From Ulva prolifera (Eukaryota; Chlorophyta; Ulvophyceae; Ulvales; Ulvaceae): a stretch of 64,000 nucleotides of DNA. This document shows, one piece after another, positions 10,634 through 23,800 of the stretch. Under the pieces are notes generated by a model. The model saw only the letters and a program-made list of their open reading frames with translations, was not told where the DNA came from and ran no database searches. The DNA is taken from positions 4,796,538-4,860,537 of the forward strand of contig CM041203.1 of NCBI GenBank assembly GCA_023078555.1, given 5' to 3'. Within the stretch, counting starts at the first letter, position 1, and every line of letters begins with the position of its first letter. The translations under genes and the position numbers were made by a program.

Positions 10634-13627
10634 ATGAACCTCAAAGATTGCGATAGGAACATATTTGTTGACATCACACACTTCAAAGACTCCGGCGGCC
10701 CCGTCGTGGCCATCGATGGCGATGCGTTGGCTGCCTTCGAAGTAGAGCGAAGCGGCCTCCTGCAAGACCTGATCTCAACTGCTGGGTCCGCCGAAATCCC
10801 TCTACATCAGAAGGCTTTTGCTCTGTACCAAAAATTCCAGCATGCGCCGGTGCACGAGATGGACGAGCTTGCCGGCGTCATCCAGGTGCTTTCCTTTACA
10901 TCCTCGTCAGGTCATACGGCCACGGCTGCGGTCCCAATCACGGCAATTCCTCGAAGAAATGCCTTCACATATGGTTAACGTCCAGCCTGTGCGTCAGCGG
11001 CGTGTTAGCTGCTGCAGGCGGCTTCGTTCCTTGAGGATCGAGAGACCCACCTGCGTGCTTGCCACGCCGCAGCGCATCGCCTCAACGCAGCCTCCCGACT
11101 GCACTGCTCCGATGCTGTTCCTCCAGCTGTGCGGCTGCAGAAGCTGCCTCTGCCCGCGTCTCTGCTGCCAGCGGGGTGCTCGGCCGTGGCCGAGCTCTTC
11201 CCGCCCATGCTGGACTTATCCGTTGCCGACCTCGAGGCAATCCTCTGCTGCGTCCACCTCAGCGTCACCGCCAAAGCTCCGCAGCGCATCCGCGATGCCG
11301 CCATCAGCTGGCGCAGCCGCGATTCCACGCTCCACCTGGCCGACGCGCTGACGTTGACGTGCTCAGTCACTGTCCCTGCGCCGCGCCAGTCCAACTCCCA
11401 AGTCACACGCGTCTTCTCCCCAGTCATCGTCTCCTCGTACCTCGACTCCTTCTCCACCCATCCCTACACCTCCCTCTCCCTCGCCCGCAACTGCCTGGCA
11501 CCCCCCAACCTCCCTGCCATCACCCCCCTCCTCACCCCCCCTCTCACGCCCCTCCTTGCCTTGGACATCAGCGGCAATCCCGCCCTGTCCAGCGACTCCA
11601 TCGCGACGGTCCTTCCGCACTGCCCGTCCCTCACCCGCCTCTGCCTCGAGTGCACCCACAGCCACTCCGACGGCCCCGCGGAGTCTCTCGCCGATGCGCT
11701 GCGGAGCCTAGAGTCCCTGCACCACATCTCGCTGTCCGCGGCGACCGTCGGGGACGCAAACACGCTGCTTGACGCGCTCGCGGGGCTGCCCCTCAGACAC
11801 CTGGAGCTCACCTGCCCCTTTGTGGACGTGGCGGCCGCAGAGGAGGCCGCCGTACTCGAGCTGCCGGAGCTCCTCTCGGATCTGTCGAACCTCACGGCGC
11901 TCCACATCAGCGACCGGCCCGACTGTGGCGCACCGCGCGCGTGCGGCGTCGGCGCCCCCGGCTCGCCGGCGGCCCAAAGCGGGTCGGGGCCCCTGCACCA
12001 TAGGGAGTCTGCAGCAGTCGAGCTGGAGGAGCTGTCACAATTCACGTGGGCGCTGCTGGCCGCGCTGCCGAGCGTGCGGGAGCTGGAGTCGCTGCATGTG
12101 CACGCGGCGGCGGGCGAGATGCTGCGTGTGCCGCCGGTGTGCGCCGCCTACTGCATGCTGCTGTCGCTGTTCCGGCTGACGGAGCTCGTGCTGCCCGGCT
12201 GCGACCGGGAGCGCATCGCGCCGGTGCTCCTGCGCATGCCCGGCTTGCGCGCGCTCGACCTGTCGGACCTCCCGCACGACAACGGCGCCGCGCAGGCCGC
12301 GGTGCTGCAGCGGCGCCGCATGACGCTGCGGCAGGCGCTCGCGGCCGAGGCCGCCGGCAGCCGGCCGGCAGTGGCGGCCGCCGCTGCCCCCGTCGACCCC
12401 GTCCTTGGCCTCACCCGTCTCACCGGCCTCAGCACGCTCGCATGCGCGAGGGTGCACTGCGGCTCGGCGCCGCTGCGCCGCCCCCGAACGCCGCCGTCAC
12501 CGGCGCTCACGCCGGCTTCGCCGGCGGTCCCCGGCGCCGTCAGCGTGCCGGCGCCGCGGCGCGCCGCGCCGCCGGCGCACGCCGCGCACACGCACCCTGC
12601 CGGCGACCCCGCCCTCCCGCGCAACAGCCCCTGCGCCGGCCTCCTGTCTGCGGCCCTCTCCTCCAGCTTCAACGGTTCCTGTGTCAACACCATCTCCGCG
12701 GCCGCTGCGGACACCACCGTCGCGCCGACCTCCCTCGAGCGCTCCTGCGGCGGCTTCGCCTCCCTCCGCTCGCTCACCCTCTGCGAGTCCTCCTGCGGCC
12801 CCCTCGTCGAGACGTCCGTCCCGCACCCGCCGCGCTGCCCCACCCCCGGAACCTCCGCCGCCTTCTCCGTTTGCCGCTCCTCCTGCTCCGGCCCCCCGTC
12901 CGTCTCCGACAGCGACTTCGACACGTCGTCCGACTGCGAGGCCGCGGCGTCCCGCGGCAGCTCCGCGAATGATGACGACGCTGGCGTGTCCGCGCTCGCA
13001 GAGACGTTCCTCCGGCCGCAGTACGGCCTCACACGGCTGCAGCTGTGCCACGTGCGCCGCCTGCGCTCCCTCCTCTGCGGCCTTGCGAATTTTGCGCCGG
13101 AGCTGCGCGAACTTCACCTCTCCGGCACGACGTCCGCCGGGGAGCGTGCGGAGCGCTTCGACGCCGTGCCGCCGTCCTCCCGCGCGCTGCGCGGCGCGCT
13201 GCGCCCGCTCTGCGGCCTCACCGCGATCGTCCTCCGCGCCGTCCCGGTCGACCTCGTCCCGGCGATCCTCCGCAGTGTTGCCGGTGCACCGGCACTGCGG
13301 CTGCTCGACCTCACGGTGTGTGTCGAGGAGGGGGAGGCCTGGGACGGCGCACGGTTCGTGGAGGATGTCCGGGGGGCCGCGGAGTACGCGTACCGGCGCC
13401 TCTCGGCGCTGGAGGACCTGCGCCTCGGCCACCGCGACTTTGACGGCGGGGACCGCTTCCTCGTCGAGCTGCTGCCGCCGGCCGCGGTCGGGCGGCTCGT
13501 GACGCTGCAGGGGCTGCGCGTGCGGCTGCGGCAGCCGCCGCCGCAGGAGTGGTGCCGCGGGCTGTGGCAGGCGGTCAAGGGGCTGCCGCTGCAGCGCGGC
13601 GTGCTGCTCATGGAGCCGTGCTGCTGA
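10634..13627 (+). CDS. SKP1/POZ-like domain fused to leucine-rich repeats, 2 exons
   Basis: Exon 1 is 10634-10885 and exon 2 is 11018-13627. The 132-nt intron (CAG|GTGCTT ... CTGCAG|GC) is phase 0, and the protein is 953 aa. Residues ~15-110 read like a SKP1/BTB (POZ) fold. There is a conserved S-GLLQDLIS stretch, then EIPL, an ALYQKF helix, and DELAGVIQAASFLED, which resembles the L-ELILAANYL helix of SKP1; the intron falls inside this helix. After a linker come RNI-type leucine-rich repeats (for example LLALDISGN, LTRLCLE, LRHLELTCP, LTALHISD), roughly residues 190-500. A Ser/Pro/Ala-rich insert of about 180 residues follows, then more repeats to the end (LRELHLSG, LRLLDLTV). POZ plus LRR in one chain suggests a ubiquitin-ligase adaptor or scaffold (inference). 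SKP1 and LRRs normally meet through a separate F-box protein, and I see no F-box. Confidence 0.7.
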
Positions 13628-14642
13628 GCGCAGCACAGCGCAGCACGGGTGCGTGTGCGTGAGCGGTGAGTGTGTGGGTCAGGCCCCTGCTGTGTGTGCG
13701 GGGGGAGGCGCGCGGACGAGTGCGTATCATTTGAATCGAGTTTGCCTGCTGTTGTTTGAAATACGAAGTATGTGTGATAAACCATCAACGGTGGGTTGTG
13801 ACATCCCCATGCGTCCGGTGTCAGAGCCCGATCTGGGGCCGGCGCCGCGCGCGGGTGAACTGTGACGGCGCTGTGTGATGTATTTCGTGCTGCATGTTTG
13901 GTTGTGAGTTGGGGCGTGTATGACACAGCGTGATGGATTTGAGTAGCGAGGCAGAGTGTCCTGGTTCTGAAGGGCCTGCCGCGCATCGAGCTGGCAGGTT
14001 GACGTCCTGTTTTAGCGCCGATTCCAGTGCGGCCCGGTGGCCGCGGCTATGGCGCTTGTCAGGAAGCTGCGCGAGACGTGGCTCCAGTGTCAGCTCAGGC
14101 GCAATAGAAGCTCTCGGCTCTATAGCTTGCCCGCACGTGTTTAAGGCCAGGAGTTCAGAACTGGCTGGGCGTGCTGTGGGCCTGCTGCAGGCGTGAGACG
14201 TCCCTGTGCCGCTTGGTGTGTGTTTGGTGGTCGTGGAAGGACCTACAGGCTATAGGCTTCAAGCCATAGCTGTATTAGCAGGGTGGGGGATGGCCGGTAT
14301 TGGGCCGGTGGGGCCACGAGACGGGCTGTGTCTGTGAGGGTGCGCCTGCGAGCACCCCGTGTCCGGTCGCAATGAGAGTCCTCGTAAGGATGGTGCAGTG
14401 CCGTGTTGTGCAACGGGCCGGGGGCGCTGTGCATCTGCTGCATGCCTGCATGGGCATGTGAGTAAAGGAAAACTGAATGTGATGCCTGCCTACTCTGCAC
14501 GGCGATCTCCGCGCAACTGCCGGGTGCAGGTGTGTTGAGTGTGCACACGTGGGATGCCACAATCGTCCGGGACACGGGAGCGGACCGTGTTGGCGGCATT
14601 GTGACGGATTGTTCATGAGAACCTAGCTGTGCTGCTGCAGAA

Positions 14643-14744
14643 CAGTGTTGGGTCGCTTTGCAGCATTACCAGCGCTGCCACCCAGAAATTAGACCTGAAT
14701 ATTCGGAGTTGTTACATGTGACCGGGCCCGACGACCCAACACTG
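14643..14744 (+). mobile_element. hAT-like MITE, copy C (102 bp)
   Basis: Best-preserved termini: CAGTGTTGGGTCG at the left and CGACCCAACACTG at the right are perfect inverted repeats. The flanking octamers ctgcagaa and cagtagac match at only 5 of 8 positions, so the target duplication has decayed or is imprecise. Confidence 0.88.
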
Positions 14745-16406
14745 CAGTAGACCAACACCCTTGTGCATCACCAGCAGAGTCGTCACGGCCTGACTTGCAG
14801 CAATGCCATCATGCGGGTGTGCTATGCCCCCTGTTTGCTCGGTTCTACAGCATGCACGCTCTCCTGGAGCTGTGTCGTTGTGGAGCGAGCTGAGTTCGTC
14901 TGCACCTGTCACCACAGATATGCATCCGTTGCAGTTCCATGTGTTGACCTGCTGCATCACTGCCGTGAAGACAAGTCCAACAACAGGCAGCACCATGAGA
15001 ACCGCACAGTGACTCTGCATTACTAAGGCATAACACACCCGCCACCTAGCGGGGTGGGCCCTGTTTGCGATTCATTCCACCCCAACAAACCCCTGCGTAC
15101 TACCGCAGGTGGAAACTTCACTGGATGGTGCTAGTTACGTGACGCGCATCAGCGGCCGCGGCTGCCGATGCGACCCCTATGGGCATGCACACCAACGTAC
15201 AACTCTTGCAGGCACTCTGCCGTCATCAGCACATATGGCATGGGCACTTGACTTTGCCGGCATAGGAGCACCCCTGGCCACCTTTTTGTAACTGCGCTGT
15301 CCGCAGTTCAGGAGGTGACGCCAAAGCTCATGCCACAGCCATGCCCTGTGCGTTATCCCTGCAGCCACAATCACAGGTGCTGGGGCACCCGGATCGCCCC
15401 CCCAGCTGAAGAGGCATCTGGACCAGGCAGGTAGTTCGCCCCATTCCCGTTTCCGGAGCGGCCACATTCTTAATGGATATGGCTATATGGCTGCATGCAT
15501 GCACATGTACTGGCCAGATGGCGTCAACTCTGCTTGTCAACTCTGCTTCCGCTGCCGGAACAGGCTGGACCTGAATTCTTAAGAGCAGCGGTCCCTTGTC
15601 AATGTATGGCTGGGCCCCTTGTGAGTAAACGCCCGCCTGCACCTCTTGCTGACTGGAGACTGCAGCACCAGGCTGAGATCAAGGCCGACCGAGATCAAGA
15701 TCAAGACCGGTCACCCATGATGCGTCGATCACCACCATCGCCTGCTCCTGCTCTGTGCATATGGCCTGTTGCTTGCTTCCTGTGCAGCTGCTTCCTGCTT
15801 CCTTCCTGCTGTGCTATCTGGGCTATTATGTGGATGTTTATGGTTGATGGCTCTATGATTAGGCATAGGGTCGATATAGTGAGCGTGGCAGCCAGCCAGC
15901 GTCCCTGACCATGCGAGCTAGGGTCCGAGACCTGTGTACATCAATAGCATGCGACAGCACTGATTTGTTACAGCCCATGTGCCCAGTGGTGCTGTGGATG
16001 CACTGGCTTGCCGTTGGCCTTTAATGGCCGGCCTTGCGCTCAGCATGCTGCGCTTTGGCGCCGCCCCCGCCGTGCGTTTGCGTGTAGCCCGCCGCGGGCG
16101 CGCCACCGGGACTTCCGTGCAGGCCGGGCTGAGGTTTGGGATTGGGGGTCCGGGAGTATGGGCGAGCGGGGTGGTGTGCGGGTGATGGGCGGGGTGGGGT
16201 TTGCTAGGGGGAGGCTGGGGCCTCCCCAGGATTGTTGGTGTCTCTGTGCGTTAAGCTTTGCAGCCTGGGCTGCGTGTGCTTTCGGGGCTCTGGGGCCGGG
16301 CCGGGGGACAGGGTGCGAGGGGGAGGGGGGGCGTGCGGGTGTGTGATTGTGGGTGTGGGGTAGGGGGGCCTGTGGGTGCCTGGCCGCGGCCCCGGCGGGT
16401 GTTGCC

Positions 16407-16466
16407 GTGTGCTGCATGCTGCCGGTTGCGTGTGTTGGTGTGTGCTGCATGCTGCTGGTTGCGTGT
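16407..16466. repeat. Minisatellite, two ~27-bp copies, 33-bp period
   Basis: Two near-identical copies beginning GTGTGCTGCATGCTGC at 16407 and 16440, differing mainly by one base near the middle. Lies in a G/T-rich stretch. Confidence 0.8.
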
Positions 16467-17828
16467 GTGTGCAGTCCCCCTGGTTGCTGCCCGCTGTGCT
16501 ACCTGCCTTGCATGCTCACTGTGCCCTTGTAACACACAGAAACCGCCACATGGCTGCGTCGCACGTATCTCGAGATACAGGACCTGGTGCAGTGCGTGCA
16601 CAGGTCTTGTCCACAGGGCGCTGCAGACGGTTTGGTCTGTGTGGGAGTGTGTGCTTGGAAGCAGTGGATCCCAGACAGTTGCTGGTTATTCGCTGGTTTG
16701 CTGGGGGACACTGCTAGGCTGCACCAGAGTGGCTGGGGCGGCTTCGACCCACGACGCGTCGCCTCCGGGGACCAGTGCTGATGTGATTTGGGGGTGAGGT
16801 ATGACTGCGCGCTGCCTGCCAGACCCGGACTTGTGCCACAGTCTGGCTCACATGCTGCGGCTGTGGGGCTCTGCTGCGTCATGTGACGATCGTACGTCAA
16901 AATCCCCGTGAATAAGGCTACACCATATGTGTTGCATGCCAGCTCACTGCGTGGAGATTTGGTTGCAGTGGTAACATCGCCATGTGACATCCTGCACCCT
17001 TTGGCCAGGCAGGTGAAGCTAGATGCCACTGTCGGAGTGGCCGGTAGCACCGCCATGGCAACGAACATGCATGGAAACGCCCGAGCTCACAGGAGCTCAC
17101 AGAAGCCAGACTATGAAGAGGTCACAGAAGCCAGATGTGCAGCACATATGTATGGCAGCACATATGTATGGGAAGCAGCCACCTGCTGCAACTGCAACCG
17201 TTGCCTTGCAGATAGCACCTCAACAGTTACATGCTTGTTCGGCTCTCTTTCAGCCCCCTGACGGCCATCCCTCTCAACCTCTCAACCGCACCAAATGTGC
17301 CCCTCCACCTCACCAGACGTGCGCTGGGTGCTGGGTGCGCTGGGTGCTGGGCGCTGGGTGCTGCACTGCAGGTCAGTCGCACCCCACCACACGCATGACT
17401 CGCGAGTCATCTACCACTGAGCCATACATACCGATGAGCCACACACTGAGTCAAGTCATGGGGTCAACACAGGTTTCAGCCACATGCCTGCATAGCCGGC
17501 TCGAATTCTAATTCGGCCAACGCATCCCTGAGCATCCTTGGCTATGCGCACGCGGGCAATGCCTCCGGGCGAACGCTGCTGTCCGGCACGCACTCGGCTG
17601 AATGCACGATCCTGTGAGCACCACAGTCATGGGGTAGCGGCCGCAGCTGTCAGCGGTGTTGTGATGTTTCAATGCCCGGAGGACCCTGCTATCTCGTAGA
17701 GTGGATAGTGGCGTGGTGGTGCTCAGCATGGCAGCATATGCGCACCGCGCTCTCCGCAAGCCACGCGCACCACGCTGCCGTGCTCACACACAGGGCCCTC
17801 CTGGCCCTCTATCTCACAGCCCCCCCCG

Positions 17829-20800
17829 TCACATGTACGACGCGGCGTTGCTCTCAGCCTCCTCACGCAGGCGCACGCTGCCCTCCCCCCGCCGCAGCAT
17901 GCGCGTCCCGCGCTGCATCGTCTGCACCTGGCTCACGACCCGCCGGAAGCGCCGGAACGCGTTGGAGCCGCCGGCACCGCCGTCCTCCGTGCCGTCTGTG
18001 CCGGACGGCCGCGGCGGCGGCGTCGCCCCGTCCGCGCACGGCAGCTCCCCGACCTGCGCCGCCGGCACATCGAACCCTGACAGCGGGATCTCGAGGCGGT
18101 CGCGCATCGACGTGAGCTGGCCCTTCACGCTGCACACGAGCCGCGCGACCTGCGAGAGCTGCGCCGCGACGTCGGTGGGGTTGTCGGCGCCCAGCCCTGA
18201 CGGCGCCGGCGGCAGGAAGTCATTCTCTGCCGCGTACTGCCGCTCCATGTGCTCAGTCTGAGCCTGCAGCACAGCGCATGCGCCATGTCAGCAATACGGT
18301 GAATGTAGACAGCATGCAGCAGGTCTGACTGCAGCATGCAGGTGACGGACGCCGTGCGCATGAGCCTGCGCGGAGAGCGGGCGAATCAAGAAGCATACCA
18401 CCGACATTGTCGCACACCCACAAGCCATAGTGTGGGGATGTCAGAAAACACCGTCCGCACCTGGGCTGCTCTGCCCATCATCTAACACTGTATACATCTG
18501 AGAAGGGGTACGGCTGGACGTTGTTATTTTCACATTCACATCAGCAGAGCGCTGGAAGGCCAGCAGGGGCATCTGCATGTCAGCGTGCAAGCACCACCAC
18601 GCTGCAGTCTCGAGGCCAACACACCTTGTCCTCCATGTAGTGCACCAGCAGACCCAGCAGCTTGTCAGCCTCCGCCGCCTCCCGCAGCACCTGGTTCGCA
18701 ACCAGCAGCCCGTTGGGCGCCGCGCTCGTTGAGCGCGACAGCGGCGGCGCGCCGCCGCCGACGGTCGACGCCGTCCGCGACTGCGCGAGTGCGTTGCTGT
18801 CGGCGGTGGCCACGCCGCCGACGTCGGCGCCAGCGGGCAGCACGGCCGCGCCGCCGTCGCCGGCGGCGACGCCGCGGAGGTAAGCGGCGGTGGCTTTGCC
18901 GGTCTCGTTGACCATGGAGGAGAAGATGCTGGAGGGGTCGGCGAGGAGCGCCGCCGGAGCGTCGTACTCCGCCGCGACGCCCGCGTCCATCACCTGCATG
19001 CGGCGTGCCTGCTGTGCCCTCCGCGCTGGCATCCCCTCTTGCGTTCTCCAGAGCATGAGAGTGGCCTAGGCGCCCGTGCGCTTCAGCTGCTGCGGCCGTG
19101 TATCACAGGCGACAGCACACTACCGTGGGTAGCCGGGGAGGGGGGGGGGGGCACCAGGATCTTGTGGCAGTCGATGACGGTGTGCAGGCGGTGTGCGACC
19201 GCGATGCGCGTGCAGCCGTCGAACTCATTGTGGATGGTCGCCTGGATGAGCGCGTCCGTCTCCATGTCGACGTTGGCGGTGGCCTCGTCGAGCACGAGCA
19301 CGCGGCTGCGGCGCAGCAGCGCGCGCGCGAGGGCCACGAGCTGCCGCTGGCCCTGCGCGAGCGGCGCGCCGTTGTCCACGAGGCGCATGTCGAGGCCCTC
19401 CGGATGCGCCGCGACGACCTCTGCAAAACGGGGGTTTTTATGTTCGCTCAGATTCGGCGTCTGCACTAGTCTCTTGACAGCAGATTTGGCATCGGCCGGC
19501 CGTGACCTTGTCGGCGGAGCGGACGCGGCCGACGGTACCTGTCCGACTGGGTGGGTGTGTATGTACTTACAAAGGACAGAGGCCGGGCATGCATAAGTAT
19601 TCCCGGGTGTGTATGTAGTTGCAAAGGACAGAGGCCGGGAATGGAACCTGATCTCGCAATCCGCTCGCAAATCCCTTGACTCATTCATGGCAGTAGGCCG
19701 TAGCACTGCCGGTGATTCCAGCCAAAGATTGAAGCCCCGGACGGAGCACATGAGGATTCCCTTTGCACAACACACTCAATCGGGGCGTATGAAAGTGTGA
19801 ATGGATGTGCTGGCTATGAGTGTGGAAGCTGGGCCGTGAGAGAGTGGCTTGTTGCGTTTCTTTGGACCCGACAAGCTTCTGAAATTTAAATGTGCAATAA
19901 TCCCTCTCCCTTTTTCTGACTCGGAGGTGCAAGCCACTGAAGGGGACCGGGATTGCTGGTGATGGATGTGTGTTTGCAATTGACTCACGTCTGGAGCCGC
20001 AGTGGACTGTGGACACCATGGCCGCTCGCCACGGTGCAGGCTTCAAGAGACATGTCTTGACTCTAGACATAAACCAGCATCATCAACAGCAAAGCCCAAT
20101 CAGCCAGCTTCTGACATTTGGGGCCCGGGTGCACCCTTGCAAGCATGCACAGTCTGCTCACAGTTGGCGTGGGGATAAGAGGGGCGCAACGCTTTGCGAA
20201 ATGCGTAGGCGGGCAGCATTGTGAAGCACGTGGTCTGCAAACCACACATAGATATATATGGTTCGGCGAGCCACATGGGCTGGCAGCTGCATGATGCTGC
20301 CAACTTGCATACGCGCTGTCTCGAGATATGTGGTGAACACAAGGTGCAGTAGGTGCGAAGACGTATGCAGCAACTCTTTCTTGCACTCCAACACCTCATG
20401 AGGTCGCACCCGCTTCAATACTTAGATGGTGGCTGTTGGACGCTGTATGCAACTCTACGTGGAGCAGTGCAGAGCAAGCGTACAAACAATTCGGCATATG
20501 TGGTCCCGTTAACTCGGAGTTGACAATGTCCAATAGGATACGGCTTAGTAAATTCAGATTTACTTTACATAGTCTGCGCGCACACCATGAAGGATGAACC
20601 CTGAACACATGCACTCAGAACACATGACCACCACTCATGCATCTGCATCAACCATGCATGGCCACGTCACAGGACAAAGTTGGAGAGGCCAGTCCACACA
20701 CAAGCACACCAAAGCCACCAATCACAGCGGACGCAGACCCGAGCCAAACCTCACCATGTCACTTGTGTGATACATTGCCTGACGGCATATGGCGTGTGAC

Positions 20801-23800
20801 TCTTGCTGTGTTTAAGGTATATGCCAAGTTATATGCTTGTATTTGGTGCTTCAGCATGCGATAGCCAGAGCTCGAACAACAATCATCCACGGTGTTTGAA
20901 ACGCTCTGCTCCAGCTGCTCGAACAACAATCATCCACCCTGTGTGGATTCCAAACATTCCAAGCAACAATCATTCACAGGGTGGCTGTGGGGGGCCGCAC
21001 CGTGGAGGTGCGCGGCACGGAGGGCGCCCCAGAGGTCGTCATCGCACACGTGCGCCGCGTTCGGCGCGAGGTTGCTGCGCAGCGTGCCGGTGAAGAGCGT
21101 CGGGTGCTGCGGGATGAGGGCCATGGCGCGGCGCAGCTCCGCGAGGCGGAGGCGTGCGATGTCGAGGCCGTCGACGCGCACGCGGCCGCCGCAGAGCTCG
21201 GTGAGGCGGAAGAGCGCGTTGATGACGCTCGACTTGCCGGCGCCTGTGCGACCCACCACGCCGACCTGCACGCGCGTGCCGCAGTGAGGTGCAGCGGGGT
21301 CGAGTTACGTGTTACAGAGACGTCTTACAGAGTGTTACAGTGACGTGTTACAGAAGAGTGGACGGGCATAGATGAACACGGCAATAGAACCACGTGTAAA
21401 GCTTCCACCACGCCGCCGTGAGTGGGAATGCGGCACCGAGGTGAGCTTGACAGGTGGACTGTGGGTCGCTTGATGTGCAGGAGTGGTCTATGGACCCGTG
21501 CGTTGTTCAGCAGCACCTCTCGCGTCTGTCCGAAAGCTGTGGATGACCGACCAGTGCATGGGCGCTTCAGCATGGGGGTGACCAAAGACGCAGGTGCGGA
21601 CGTGGCCGGCGTTTCGGCCGGAACGAGCACATGGAATCACCTCAGCCGTTTGCGCGGCAGCCGCAACCGGTCCCCCGACGAATGCTCGTCGCGGAGAGCA
21701 TGCACGGCTGCGGAGCGCGCGTGTCTCGCGCGCGCACATCAGGGTGGGGCCGGCCCTGCCCCCAACCAGGATTACGCGGTCAGCAGTAACAATCAGGACC
21801 ATTATGGCACTGAAGGCGTGGGGCGCACCGTGCTGCCCGGCTCGATCGTGAGCGTGAGCCCCTTCAGCACGAGTGGCAGGTTCGGCCGGTACCGCATCTG
21901 CGCGTCCTCAAACTGAATCTCCCCATAACGAGGGAACCCTGGCGGCAGCTCGATCACGCCCGACCCCTCCTCCTCGTCCGACGCGTCCCCGCCGCCATAC
22001 CCCGCGCTGTGCGCCCCGTCCAGCACCGACCCTTCCCCATCCAGGCCGTTTGGGCCGGCGGAGCGCGAGCGCGCGTGCGCAGCCTCGGCGAGGACCGCGG
22101 CCGACGGGACGCGGGACGGGGCGCGGGATTGCCCGGGCGGAGGGGGGGTGTCATCGGCGGGGCCCCCCTCGGGCTCGACGTGGCTGAACTCGTCGACGCG
22201 CTCGACGGCGTTGAAGGAGTTCTCGGCCATCGATGCGAGCCGCACCTGCAGCGGCAGGGGCTGTCAGCGGCAGCCGGGGGAGGAAGGGGGGGGATTCGGG
22301 GTCTGCTTGTTGCGATGGAGCAGCGCTGGGTCGTCGGGGCCAACCACATGGAGCGATACACGTGTCTCCTGGTTTGAACCATGAGGTGACATCCCGGACA
22401 CACCAGCGAGGCGCCTTCAGGCTTAAAGCTTTACTCCAGGCGGGTGTGGCCGAGACGGTGGTGCGCCGAACGCATGGGCTGTCAGCAGCAGCCGGCGGAG
22501 AGCACCCCATGGAGCAGCGCTGTGTGATTGGGGCCGATCACATGGAATGTTTGCCACGTTGCCGACACCGAAGCCACAGCACGGTGCAGGCCACAGCACG
22601 CTGCAGGCCACAGCACGGTGCAGGCCACAGCACGGTGCAGGCCACAGCGCAGCGGGGCAACACAGCGCAGCGGAACAGCGCTGCACAGCGAGCCGCAGTT
22701 CAACTGAGCGCAGCACAGTGGGCCGCGGCGCAGCACGGATCGCGCGCCGCAGCATGGAAGATGTCGCAGCACAGCGCGGCGCGCACCGTCATGGTGGTGA
22801 GGGCGGTCATCTGCAGCGCGTACGACAGCGTGAGGCCAGCCCAGGCGGCCTGGCCCTGCTGCTCGATCGCGAGCGCGGCCGCCGCGAACGACACGACGGC
22901 GCCGACGGCCTCGAGCCGCAGCGACAGCCACCGGTTGAGGCTCTGGCTCGCGAGCTGCATCACGGAGGATGTGTCCACCAGGGCGCCCGTGCGCGCGCGC
23001 AGCGTGTCCTCCTTCCGGAAGCTCCGGATCGTCGGCAGGCCCTGCGGCAGCCGCGGCGGCGGTCAGAATTTCAAGACGTGGTGCTGGGCTGTGGCGTTCC
23101 CTGCGGTTACATAAGTGAGCGTACAGGGTTCCCGAGTGGAAGATACGAAGTGCAGCGGCGGTCGCAGGCGCTTGCTACATCAGTTCGGGCGGGTGTCGCT
23201 CCTGCGAGATCGCATCCTGGGTGCGTGTCTTTGGGTGGTCCGTGCGCCGATGAACAACGGCAGCTGGCACCGAACCCACTCTGCGCAAGCCACTGCCAGC
23301 CACCTCGCTCTGCACTGTCACGAGCGTCCCAAACACACCCCAAACTTTGGCCCCAAACATCGTCTGCCGCCGAGAAACCGCGCGCGAGCAGGTCAAGAGG
23401 TGCGCACCGTGAGCGCGTTGGACACAGCCGTGAAGATCGGCGAGCGCGCGACCGAGTCCAGCCGCTTGATCTCCCGCACGCTCGCCTGGAAGTACAGGTA
23501 CAGCATGCCGAAGAGGAGCAGCAGCGGGACGAGCACGGGGAGCACGAAGGGCGTGACGGCGCCGATGACGACGGCCGTCGAGAGCAGCTGCAGCATGCTC
23601 TGGAACCACATGGCGGCGTAGAAGGCGAGGTTGCGGTCGATGTCGGAGGTGTCCTTCGTGAAGCGGTTGGTGACGCGGCCGGAGGGGTTGACGTGGAAGA
23701 AGGCCATCGGGGCGCGCAGCAGGCAGCGCAGCATGCCGTCGTGGAGGTTCTCGGCAGCGCGGAGGCTGAGGTAGCGCAGCCTGAACTGCGTCACGCCGGC

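Larger units (their letters stand above)
13628..17828. other. Gene-poor region between the SKP1-LRR and ABCC genes
   Basis: Contains the 3' flanks of two convergent genes, MITE copy C (14643-14744), a GT-rich minisatellite at 16407-16466 and a GCTGGGT-type short repeat near 17325-17365. The 16.0-16.8 kb part is strongly G-rich on the plus strand. A TTACA at 17227-17231 could be a TGTAA polyadenylation signal for ABCC, about 600 nt past its stop (weak). No supportable gene. Confidence 0.5.

Noticed and set aside
12046..13986. Long open frames overlapping the LRR exon on both strands
   Set aside because: Arg/Ala/Pro-rich shadows produced by the GC-rich exon. Only the 11018-13627 frame shows LRR periodicity.
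16040..16797. Frames of 113-179 codons near 16.0-16.8 kb on both strands
   Set aside because: Composition follows G/T-rich tandem sequence; no motif or splice context.
17490..17520. GGCTCGAATTC and similar B-box-like strings as tRNA genes
   Set aside because: No matching acceptor stem, anticodon arm or A-box could be built here or at other GTTCGA-type strings (for example 53090).
22574..22641. Regular short repeats as a CRISPR-like array
   Set aside because: The 17-bp units abut with no spacers, inside a eukaryotic intron. An ordinary minisatellite.
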